In this document: positions 43,388 to 54,985 of the stretch, piece after piece
Layout of the letters: each line of letters begins with the position of its first letter
Numbering within the stretch: position 1 is the first letter of the stretch
Source: Tieghemiomyces parasiticus
Lineage: Eukaryota > Kickxellomycota > Dimargaritomycetes > Dimargaritales > Dimargaritaceae
DNA: 64,000 nt
Assembly: GCA_027575765.1 (NCBI GenBank)
Contig: JANBPT010000013.1
Span: 62,001-126,000 of the forward strand
Direction of reading: 5' to 3'
Notes under the pieces: model-generated
What the model saw: only the letters and a program-made list of their open reading frames with translations
The model's database searches: none
What the model was told of the DNA's origin: nothing
Program-made: the position numbers and the translations under genes

Positions 43388-44085
43388 AAGTACATTTTTC
43401 CTCATTCTCCGGTCCTCGACCTTGTAAATAAGAATAAATTAGTACCCGGCAGTATGAAACTGACGCCAGGTGATAGAATGTGACTGGCGACTGTGCAGCA
43501 GCTTCCGGACTAGAGACCAGGGGGTTATTACTACCTCTATTTACAGCGTCAACACTGGAGGGTTCCACTAGTCCACATCCCCTCTCACGTGATTGCACCC
43601 CTTCGCGGCGGCCTCTCTCCTCCCTCCCAATCGTAGGGTTAGTAACCAACGCGTGTGAGAGAGGAAGAGAGAGAGAGCGACCCACACACTACTGAGGCCA
43701 CGTCAGTGGGCCAGGTGAGACCAGCCGCAGCTGCCTCGACCACACCTTTTTTTCGTCTATCACCACCGCATATCTCCTCGCCAATTAGCAAGCAGCTTGC
43801 ACGAGGAAGCATCGAGGACCACACACACTACTTTGCAAGGCCTTGCGGACTCACTCACATTGGGGCCAACCAACCTTCTGCATCCGTCGCCTATACATTT
43901 TACTACAGGCCAGCGGCTTTGGCAACCTTAGCGCTCAGCATTATTTCCCATTTCTCCACTCGAGGACCAATTCCTGCATTACTCCCTGTCCCCTCCCCCC
44001 TTCGTCCGGAGCACGATTCCCTATTACCATCATTAGACGTGCCCTCCCCCAGTAGCCCTTTTAGCGAACCCCTCCTCCTATAACC
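43388..44085. other. Intergenic, 0.7 kb
   Basis: RalGAP-beta 3' end followed by the PAM16 promoter. A GA-rich run lies at about 43660-43680, and the last 200 bases are C/T-rich. No gene is supported. Confidence 0.6.
43433..43438 (+). terminator. RALGAPB: Poly(A) signal of RalGAP-beta
   Basis: AATAAA 46 bases after the stop codon, in an AT-rich patch. The canonical hexamer and its position support it; the cleavage site is not known. Confidence 0.45.
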
Positions 44086-44659
44086 ATGTCGGCGCCCCGT
44101 GTGCTAATACAGGTCATTCTCACCGGTACACAGATCGTGGGCCGCGCCTTCGTCGAGGCCTACAAGCAAGCCGCTGCCAGTAAGTAGGAGGCTCCTTCGA
44201 TGGGAGATTACAGTGAAAGCAAGGCTCCCGCCGCAATATTTGTCTCTCTCACCACTTCTAACCTCTCCGCCTCACCCCTGATCCCCCCCTCCTGCGATCC
44301 ACCACCACCACCACCACCTTCTCTCTCTTTCTCCCCTCCCTTCCCGATCCACCTCAGATTCAGCCAGTCGACATGCAGCTAATGCAGCTAAATCTTCCGC
44401 CGACGCGGTAACACGGCAGACAGGCCTAACGCTCGACGAGGCCAGTCAAATTCTCAACGTGAAAAAGAACGCCTCCGCCGAAGAGTTCATGAAACACTAC
44501 GAAACCATGTTTAAGGCCAATGATCCCAAGTCCGGCGGTTCCTTTTACCTCCAATCGAAGGTGGTGCGCGCCAAGGAACGTCTAGAACTGGAGCTGGCCA
44601 AGCCTAGCGAGACTGAGGGGGCCGCACCCAAGGAAGGGTCGGAAGCCCCGCCATCATGA
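44086..44659 (+). CDS. PAM16: Mitochondrial import motor subunit Pam16/Tim16
   Basis: Two exons, 44086..44179 and 44358..44659; 131 residues. The N-terminus (MSAPRVLIQVILTGTQIVGRAFVEAYKQAA) is the family's conserved hydrophobic start. The second exon carries the degenerate J-like domain: LTLDEASQILNV, then FKANDPKSGGSFYLQSKVV, where NDP replaces the HPD motif of true J proteins, as in all Pam16. Pam16 holds Pam18 at the TIM23 channel on the matrix side and restrains its stimulation of mtHsp70. The 178-nt intron holds a CCA repeat. A poly(A) signal follows 93 bases after the stop. Confidence 0.95.
44299..44318 (+). repeat. CCA trinucleotide repeat in PAM16 intron
   Basis: Six complete CCA units plus CC, within the C/T-rich stretch before the acceptor of the PAM16 intron. 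It may act simply as part of the polypyrimidine tract. Confidence 0.8.
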
Positions 44660-44751
44660 TCATTATAATGAGGGTAGTATCTCGTAGATTGTTCAACCTT
44701 GCCAAAAACATGAGCTCCCCCCCAATTTTCTGTGTGCCTCGTCTCCATTAA

Positions 44752-44757
44752 AATAAA
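44752..44757 (+). terminator. PAM16: Poly(A) signal of PAM16
   Basis: AATAAA inside an A-rich run 93 bases after the stop codon. Confidence 0.4.
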
Positions 44758-44936
44758 AAATACAGAAACATAAAAGCACACTGGAGCTGCATCCTTAATT
44801 CATAGCGTCAGCCTGATCTTCGAAGTGGGGTGCGAGGTGGCTTAACGGTTGGCAGACAGGGTGGCGTCGAAATAAGTGTGACCACGGTTTACTTTTACAA
44901 AATAATACCTTATTGGAATATTATGATGATGCGGAT

Positions 44937-46120
44937 CTACACCCCAAGGTCTCGCTTGGACTGTGCCCGCCACAAGGTGAAGGGCATGGTCCACTCACGG
45001 TGCCGTAGTTTCGGGTTGAAGATGTCAAAATTGGTCTGCTCCAGGCGGCGGAGGTAATGGATACTGGGGATGGACGACAAGAACGGCGTGATGGGGATGG
45101 AGGGGTCAAGTTTCCGTAGGTGGCTCTGGGCCGTTAGGACGTGATCATGCGCCCGCGTAGCGATCTCGAATACGGCGTCATCGAGCCCAGGCGCCCGGCC
45201 TTGGCGAAACAGATCCTCTTGGGAGACCTTGTGCTGAGGCAGGGAGAGGAGGGTGAGGGGAGGAGGGTGGGTTGCAAACACATTAAAAGTTAGTGAGGGA
45301 GAGGGGACGCAGGATATAACCCCATGACTTGGGGGTTAGTTCGTCAGTGCGAGGTGGGCGGCAAGCGATATAAAATAAGGATGACCTTGAAGGTACTTAC
45401 TCGAGCCAGAGAGTCCTGGGGTAGGTACACCCACCGCTTGGCGGCGTTGGCCGGGGTGGCCCGCAGCAAAGTGGTGATCCCAACGGCCTTGCCCAAGTGG
45501 CTGGCGACGTGGTCGGCCTGGACGTCCTTGATGCCGAGGCATTCCAGCTGGAGGTATAGCAAGGCAGAAGCGGTACTCTCGGCGTAGGCCTCCACATCGT
45601 CCATGGTGTAGTAAACCGACTGTGTGAGGTTCTTTTCGCGGGCCGTGACCAACTTGCTTAGCCAGTGTGGATTAAGCCGCAACTGTGGGAGAGCCTGGCC
45701 GAGGAGCATGGCGATAGGTTGGTCCGGAGACGGCTTACCAGCCGTAATGTCCTTGAGCAGCTGCTTCCAAAACAGTATCTTCATCTGACCGATCGACTCG
45801 TTGGATACCGTGTCACGAATACTGGCCACTTCAATATTGAAGGCCCGGATGGCCCAAACCGCCGACCGCACGACTCCCGCGGGGAAGAATAGTGAAGCGA
45901 GGTAACCGTCGTAGTCCTGACGCCGCGTAAGTCGCTGACAGTACTGGACGGCCTCCACCGGCGAGAGTCGTTGGGGCTTGGAGGGCGCTCCCTGGCCAGG
46001 TTTGCCCTTAGCTAAGGCTTCGCGGGTGTGGTACCTGATCTGGGACTCCAGAGCCGGGTGGGCGGTCCGTGGCAGGACCTGCGCAGATCGGCGGGCAATG
46101 TGCAAGCAGAGTAGCGCCAT
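44937..46120 (-). CDS. NDUFAF6: Complex I assembly factor NDUFAF6 (phytoene-synthase fold)
   Basis: Two exons, 46120..45401 and 45233..44937; 1017 nt, 338 residues (human protein 333). The N-terminus (MALLCLHIARRSAQVLPRTAH) looks like a mitochondrial targeting peptide. The body has the squalene/phytoene synthase fold: YDGYLASLFFP, VWAIRAFNIEVA, ESTASALLYLQLECLG and GKAVGITTLLRATP. The end, REWTMPFTLWRAQ, is shared by NDUFAF6. The catalytic Asp-rich motifs of true synthases are degraded, as in the family. NDUFAF6 supports early assembly of the ND1 module of respiratory complex I, so the organism should have complex I. It is in tandem with SPP2 upstream. Confidence 0.92.
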
Positions 46121-46551
46121 GGTGGGAGCGGAGTCGGGTTCTTATGCAATAGCAGAAAATGATGAACTACGGGAATGAGCCATGACAAAGAGGTTAGAAC
46201 AGCAGGAACTATTTGTCATGAGGAGGGAATGGCTACTTGAACGTATGAGACCAGCATCAAGTTGGGACTAGGTCCACACACCTAGGGTGGGGTTATGGCT
46301 CAAAAAGTGCTGCTGCGGCTAGTGTCCTCAGTACCTGCCAGGCGTCATTGACTCGGAAGGTAGACGGGAGGGGGGTTCTGGTCATAACTTCTTCTGATGT
46401 AGAACGGTGAAGCTCCTCCGAGGTGCAAATATAATCGGCTGGACCGGCTGTTCGGCACTTGATCATCTACATTCAAATGTTTATTAGTCATAGTAACCCG
46501 CCCAAAGTCTACGGCCGGTTTATATGAAGTCGGTAAGGCAGGTATTATACG
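46121..46551. other. Intergenic, 0.43 kb
   Basis: NDUFAF6 promoter and SPP2 3' flank. No gene is supported. Confidence 0.6.
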
Positions 46552-47588
46552 TTACCGCCGAGGGCCGTCCTTGTGGTAGGGTGCGGGTCGCCGTTTGTCA
46601 GGCAGTGCTTCCTTGGGCGGAGGGCGCGCTCCCAGCCCTAACTGATTCGGCCGGGGCTCAATTTTGGGAATGACAGTAGGTTTTCTGACACGGACGAATA
46701 TTTATAGGGGGAGGGTTATAATGACAGGTTAGTCAGAAGTAGTTGAGTTGGGGGGGGGGGGTCCGGAAGCGTTAGCTGACAAGGCTACTACGGACTACAG
46801 GTGTCACTACCAACCCTTCATACTTACGATTTGCGCAGTCGGCCGATGGACTCGCCGTCCTGCCAGCTCATACCGCGGAGGAGGCCATCCGCAAAGTCGT
46901 CCTTTGAAAGCACGGAATAGTCGTCGAGGGTGGCCTGTTAGGTAGGGCCCCGTAAGTTATGGTATGAAAAAGTAATCCAAGTTCAAGGTGGGTTAAAAAA
47001 AGCTGCGCAATTGGCACATAGCAACGGACTAGTGTAGCCGTTCCCAAGAACCAGCACGCTGTCTTAGAGGTTTCCAGCACTTACCTCTTCTGCCGGGCTT
47101 TCGCGGGTCGTCTCGGTCTGAACCTCAGCACTGTCCACCGATATCTGATCCACCATATCATTGGCGGCGCGCCGCCGTCCCATACCAGGACCGATTCGCT
47201 GTACTTTGGGTAGGGGAATAACGAGCGGGGCGACCTCAGGGGGCTCATCTCTAAGTTCCAGCTGTCCCCGTTCGTCGACTCCTGTGAGGAATGTTACGTC
47301 TGGGTTAGCTCGCTCGGTCGAAACGACCGTCTCGGTGTCATCAAATAAGGTTGGTTTACCGGGCTTCAGCGAATTTGGTTTGAGCCGCGGAGCCACCAGT
47401 GCGCTACTGGCCGAGGCCAGGCCAAACGAGACCTTGGGTCGAGGGGCATCCGCTAGCGGGGTATTAGACGACGACCCAGCCGCCGATGGCGTCTCATGAG
47501 TAGTAGAAGCATCCGGGGCCTTTAGAACTACGGCCGTTCCGACACTGAACTTGAGGACCTTAGACGGGTTCTGTTTGAACTTCTTCAT
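46552..47588 (-). CDS. SPP2: G-patch splicing factor Spp2/GPKOW
   Basis: Three exons: 47588..47085, 46934..46828 and 46684..46552; 744 nt, 247 residues. Start MKKFKQNPSKVLKFSVG; a TFLTGVDERG block and a PLVIPLPK block match the Spp2/GPKOW core. Exon 2 has the short G-patch (FADGLLRGMSWQDGESIGR), and exon 3 has VIPKIEPRPNQLGLGARP. Spp2 recruits and activates the helicase Prp2 on the spliceosome just before catalysis. An ATG at 47672 in the same frame would add 28 residues; I prefer 47588 because the extension lacks family features. Intron 2 contains a 12-G run on the + strand. Confidence 0.92.
46750..46761 (+). repeat. 12-base G run
   Basis: Uninterrupted G run within SPP2 intron 2 (C run on the coding strand, near the acceptor). 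Confidence 0.9.
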
Positions 47589-48193
47589 GAATAGGGATGA
47601 CGAGGGACGGGACGATTGCAAAATAGAGTGGAAAAATGGGGTACCCGGAACGGCAAGTGCATTGGGGCACATGTAATAAATTGACTGGCGGGATGTGCAT
47701 GCGAGGAAAAAAATGGTGTTGTGGCTGTAGTCGACAGGCGAGGACTAATGATACCAACAATGCCCATGAAGGCAAACCTTGCAGCCGTGGCGCAGAAGCA
47801 TAGTAATATGTACCCTGAGGTTTTCAGAAGCCTACCGGCCCACTACCCGATCAAATTGGACAGCTATATGGCCAAGAGGCCGCTTGCTAAGAAGTTCGAG
47901 CTTAAATAAATTAAAAATTCATTGGCATAGCAATGCGGGGATACACCTTCAACGTAAGGAGCCCCAGTTGGGCTTAACAATTTATACTACGATTACTGTT
48001 CACATGAAAAGGAGTGGGTGGAATATGATAGGCATAGGATAGTGTGGCAGGACTAAATGTAAGGCAAAAGAAACGGCGAATACGAGAGGATGAAAACGGC
48101 CATTCTATAGGAAAAAAAAAGAATGAATGACCAGAAAAAAGATGGACGGCACGAACTCGTGATAGTCTAGACCGCCTTCGCAGCTGACGGTAA
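47589..48193. other. Intergenic, 0.6 kb, with one small ORF
   Basis: SPP2 promoter and UBE2E 3' flank. A possible + strand small protein (47736-47909) lies inside and is listed separately. Confidence 0.5.
47736..47909 (+). CDS. Possible small basic protein
   Basis: A frame read from a non-ATG codon region includes the ATGs at 47748, 47760 and 47766; the part MKANLAAVAQKHSNMYPEVF through PLAKKFELK ends in TAA that overlaps an AATAAA poly(A)-like hexamer. The peptide is basic and protein-like, and lies divergent to SPP2. I do not recognise it and no upstream exon was found. It could be the last exon of a tiny mitochondrial-type protein or chance. Confidence 0.25.
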   Translation, partial: RRGLMIPTMPMKANLAAVAQKHSNMYPEVFRSLPAHYPIKLDSYMAKRPLAKKFELK

Positions 48194-49970
<1,777 letters not shown>

Positions 49971-51536
49971 GGGGCTAGATAACAGGCAAATGGTTACGTA
50001 GAGGCGAGTCCAAAGGTGATAATTGGCAATGAGAGGGAGGTTAAGGGTTAAAGGTAGAAGCCGGTCAAGAGTCAGGCACCTAGCGGCATGGGCGTGAGTA
50101 TTAGGGTATAGTTGCGTAGAGGTAGCGACGAGGGGCGGCGGAATGAAAGTAGCATAAAGAGAAGGGAACGTAAGGCAAGCCGACCAGGTACACATGGGCC
50201 AGGTTTATAAATGGGTAGAAAGTCAAAAACAGCCTGCAGAGTGCTAATTAGTGAGCGCAACAAGAGGCGTGGGTGCGCGCGCTCAAGCGTGCCGAAAATC
50301 GCCCCGCCCCGCCTCCTGCAAAACCGTCCCGCTCTCCTCGACTCTCTCCGCAGCGCGTATGGCAAGCCCTAGTCCCACCAAGTGCAGACGGTCGTAAGGT
50401 AAACAATAAAAAAAATAACACACACACAACGAGCGGGGGGTGGTACCAGATCGGCAACACAACGGCCTATGATGAGCGTCGTCTACCCCACCGTCGCGCC
50501 CCTGTCCTCACCACCCCTTCCACAGTCGGAGACCGCCTTCAGAGCTGGCCATCATTGGCCTCAAGTCAACCTTTTCGGTTCTAGCGGGGAAGCCAGGCCA
50601 AGTGGGAAGGCCTCCCATCGGCTTGTAGGAGTGACAGGCTACATCCCAAGCCGTTCGTGTCGACTCCTAATATGGACCAGTTGGGGAAGGCGGGAGTCAA
50701 ACTGTAAGGCCCATCACCTCCTTAATAAGACGAACCTTGGCCGGCCACCCTAGAACAACAGTAGGCGGGCTGCGACGGTATGACTGTTCAAGTAGGGAGG
50801 ATTGCGTGACATGACGAGGGGGCGAGCGGCCACAGAGGGCTGTCACCTGCCTGGTGAGTTCAACTTGAGCCTTGCTGAAGGGTCTAGGGTAGATACTGGT
50901 TAGCCCTTCACGACAATACTAGAGCCGATTCTCAGCCCGCTACAGTATGGCTGAATGTACAGGAGTGGCAGGTTTGGGCTCAGGGGACGAGCTGACCTTA
51001 CGGGTCCACTGAAATAGCAATGGATTGGGTCTGATGGGAGACGGAGGGACTAGCACAAACTGTGCCGCAGGGGTGGCCAGTGAGCACCCCCCCCCCGAGC
51101 CCTGCGGAATCTCGAGCGGATACCTCCAAATCACGTGACTAATAGCGGTTGGCCATTAATGAGGATAAAAGAAAAAAAAAAAACTTACCGGTCTGGCGGC
51201 TCGAAAAAGTACCCTAGCCTTGGCGAAAACGGCCCAGCGAGTGATTAGAAGCAAACTGGAATGTCCTAGACAGCGGGCAGAACGAAGTCAACTGCTCGAT
51301 GGACACCCAAGTTCACAACTGGCCCGCCCCATGCTACCCCATTGATACGCCTCATTGTTCCTTCATTGTCGCGTCTCTGCTCCTTCCGGTCGTCTAACCC
51401 TCCGCACTGGAATCCTCTCGTTTAGTTGAGCGCCAACTACTGACCAAATTCTCGGGTAGCAGTCTCCCACCTCTCGTCCGGACGCTTCCCTGGCCATTTT
51501 CGGATTCCCCTCCCCCTAGCCGGCACTCCAGTCGCC
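49971..51536. other. Intergenic, 1.57 kb, divergent promoters
   Basis: Between the starts of UBE2E (-) and SDA1 (+). It contains an AC-rich patch near 50415-50430, a 10-C run (51087-51096) and an A run near 51172. Only short ORFs with no recognisable content. Confidence 0.6.
51087..51096 (+). repeat. 10-base C run
   Basis: Uninterrupted C run in the UBE2E-SDA1 spacer. Confidence 0.9.
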
Positions 51537-54500
51537 ATGGTCCGCCGCCAGCGCGCAGCGCTGCTGCCCAACAACCTCCCACAGCTCCAAAATCTCATAA
51601 AGCGTGACCCGCTGTCCTACAAGGAGGAGTTCCTGCAGCAATGGAAGCATTTTGAGTCGTCCCTGGACTTGCTGCGTCTCAAGCCTGAGGAGGAAGCCAA
51701 ACACTTTGGCGAATTGGTCATGTTTTTGGCCCAGGTGTGCCACTGCTACCGGGCTGAATGCGCGTCGTTTCCCGATAGGATCATCGACGTGCTGCAAACC
51801 CACTACGGTGTGCTCCACACGGATGTCCGGCGGACCCTTGTCCAGTGTCTGATCCTTCTCCGCAACAAGGATGTGATTCCTAGTAACAAGTAAGTCTAAT
51901 GCACCATAGATGGCTTTTGAAGAAGAGGAAAAAAGGGGGCAGGTAGGTAATTGTCCCCCCCTGTGCCCAACGCGGAACAAGTCGATCAAACCCTCGATTT
52001 CCGAAGGTTCTAACACCGTGTCCTCGTTTTGTACCTTATCCTCCTGGCCCTTAGGACCCTCACTCTCTTCTTTACCCTGTTCCGGTGCCATGATAAGATC
52101 CTTCGCGAGCGGTTGTACGAACACATTGTCTCTGACATTCGTACCGCTAACGCCAAGAGTGTCAACAACCGCCTCAACAAAGAGCTACAGAATTTCATGT
52201 ACGGTATGATTATGAAGATCGAGAACCACCCGGGCCAGGCCATCGCCGTCTCGGCTGCCACCAAAGTGGGTGGTGGCGGAGACAGCTCGGTAGCTGCCAA
52301 GCGCAGCTTGGATGTGTGTATCGAATTGTACCGTAAGAACGTCTGGAACGACAGTAAGACAGTCAACATCGTAGCAGAGGCTTGTTTCTCGTCCAGTGCC
52401 AAGATCATGGCCACCGCTGTCCGGTTCTTCCTGGGCTCCGACGACCCCAATCACGCTACGCCGGAATCGGACGACGAAGCCGGGCCTAAACCCGATATCC
52501 AAAAGATGCAGCACAGCGCCCAGATCAACAAGAAGCGGAAATCGAAGGCCCGTGCCTACGACAAGGCCCTCAACTCTCTGCGCAAGGTAAGAATGGTTAA
52601 CCCGGGACTAGTCGGTTGCTGAGAAGCTTGCCCGCTCCAAGCAACTCCCCTCCCTGAAATCGCTCTATTAACCCGACATTTCGCCCATTATCACTATACG
52701 AACTGGAATCTTCACGCCTCTCGATACACCTTATAGCGCGATAGCAAGTCTCACACGGTCGAGTCCTCCAACTTCTCGGCTATTCACCTCCTCAACGATC
52801 CACAGGGTTTCGCCGAGAAGCTCTACTCGCGGCTCAATCGTAGCGGGAACTACAAGCACACGACGGTAGAAAGGTTCGAGGTGCGCCTGATGGTGATGAA
52901 GCTCATCAGCCGCGTGATTGGCACCCACCAGCTGATGCTCCTCCCGTTCTATCAGTACCTCGTCAAGTACCTGAAACCCACTCAGATTGACGTGACCCAG
53001 GTGATGGCCCTCCTCGCCCAGGCCTGCCACCCTCTCCTCCCGCCCGATGAGATTGAGCCCGTCATTATGGCGATAGCCAACCAGTTCGTCACCGATAATT
53101 GCTCCCCGGAAGTCATGGCCGCCGGTATGAACACCATCCGCGCGGTCTGCGCCCGCTGTCCACTGGCCATGACGGGTGACCTGCTGGTCGACCTGACAGA
53201 GTTCAGGGGTCACCGTGACAAGGGTGTGAGCATGGCCGCCCGGTCGCTCATTACGCTTTTCCGCGAAGTCAACCCTGAGCTACTCAAGCGCAAGGACCGC
53301 GGTAAGGCGGCCACCCAGCGGCTGATCGCCGGACAGCATGTTACCCTCAAGTATGGTGAAACCAATGTGCAGACCAGTATCGATGGTGCTGACCTCCTAC
53401 GGGCCGCTGAAGCAGGTGGTGACGGCGAGGATGACGACGATGATGATGCCGCCTGGGAGGTCGCCAGTGCGGCCGGATCTGATGATAGTGGCGGCTGGAT
53501 CAATATGCAGCACAGTGATCGCGAGGACGAACTCAGTGCCGCTGGCAGTGACGACGACGGTGATATCGTCTTATCCGGTGACGAAGTCGAATGGGAGGTG
53601 GCTAGCGATGCTGGATCCGGTATGCTCACGGATGGGGACGAAGCCGACGGTGACAAGACCGCTGAGGCCAGTGTACCCATGGAAATGACCAAGGTGAGTA
53701 TCAGGATTGGACAAGCTTACTGTAACGCTATAGCGTCCGCCTGCTGATGAGAGCCATACTATGGACCTCCCCTTTTGTTTTCATCCGATTAATCAATCTG
53801 AACCACACACACACACCCCTCCTCCCACTTTTTTGTTCTTCGCCACTCATGCCCGCGTCTCCCACGCACACCCCCATCAGATCCTCACGCCACAGGACTT
53901 TGTCCGCATCAACGAACTCCGCCTACAGCGTGAAGCTGAGAGGGCGGTGGAAGGCACTGTCCGCCCGAAACCCGTGCCGGCGAAACGAATGGTCAACGGA
54001 AAGCTCAAGGCTATGCCTGAGACCCAGTCCCTCACGCAGACCAAGGCTCCGGCCGACCTGGAACGTGTTGTGGATGAATCAGAGATTATCGGCCGATTCC
54101 GCAAGAAGCTCAAGTCCACCTACGAGGAGCGCCTAGCTTCGATCGAAGCTGGTCGTGAGGGTCGTGCCAAATACAAGTCGTCGAAGGGTCGACAGACCGA
54201 GGGCGCCAGTACAACCAACGAGGTAAGTTGCAGTGGCTTTTATTTTTATCCTTCTCCTTTACGCGTAATCGGCGGCATCGCGAGTAAGGATGGCCCTTTC
54301 GTCGTCATACGGCGGCCACAGGGTATATTCCATATTCACTATATATGTAGATGCTAAACACCTCCCTGATATCTCCTTTTGGGTGGGTGTGATTATTATT
54401 ATTTTTTTAAAAAACTAACAAATATCCAACTCTTCGCATCCCGTACACTTCGCCTCCCTCGTCCCTCCGCCCTTGCGCGCCTACAGAAAAAGAAGCGCAA

Positions 54501-54621
54501 CAAGGCCTATTCCATGTTTATTCATAAGAAGGAAGGTCTGATGAAGCGGAGAATTTCACTCAAGGACAAGCAGCGTCAGCTGCGTGCCCATATCACCAAG
54601 CAGAAGCGTCGTGGCAAATAA
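51537..54621 (+). CDS. SDA1: 60S ribosome export/biogenesis protein Sda1
   Basis: Five exons: 51537..51889, 52055..52586, 52737..53693, 53881..54222 and 54487..54621; 2319 nt, 772 residues. Start [20 protein letters not shown] and the block [12 protein letters not shown] match Sda1. Exon 2 has [18 protein letters not shown]; exon 3 has [20 protein letters not shown] and a long acidic Asp/Glu/Ser region near its end; exon 5 gives the Lys-rich tail [17 protein letters not shown]. Sda1 is a nucleolar HEAT-repeat factor for 60S pre-ribosome maturation and export. The 265-nt last intron contains A/T-rich runs. It converges with RPO41. Confidence 0.95.
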
Positions 54622-54985
54622 TCTTTAACGCTGGTTGCAGGATCTCTTTACTTTCTGAAGAATATATATATCGAGCTCCAACGTTTCCATTCCTCACCGC
54701 TTGATGCGGCTCTCACACACGTGTCATTAAAGGACCCGTTTTTTTCCTGGCCAAACGTCGTACCCCAATTACACACCTACGTGGCTCTGATGGTCTATTT
54801 ACGTTTGTCCTTGGCATCAAGTGAAGTCTTCAACCGATTGGTTTTAAGGGGCCATATTATATTAAATGAAAATTTTTGCAATGGCAGGAGGGAGAGGGAG
54901 GGAAGAGAGAATGATGATGGTACAGAAAGATGGCGGGCGGGGGAGGGGAAAGAAACAAATGGCACAAAGTTGGCAGTCCACCACC
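54622..54985. other. Intergenic, convergent 3' ends
   Basis: Between SDA1 and RPO41. AT-rich elements (AATATATATAT near 54661 and a TTATATTAAAT stretch near 54855) could serve 3'-end formation on either strand. No gene is supported. Confidence 0.6.
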
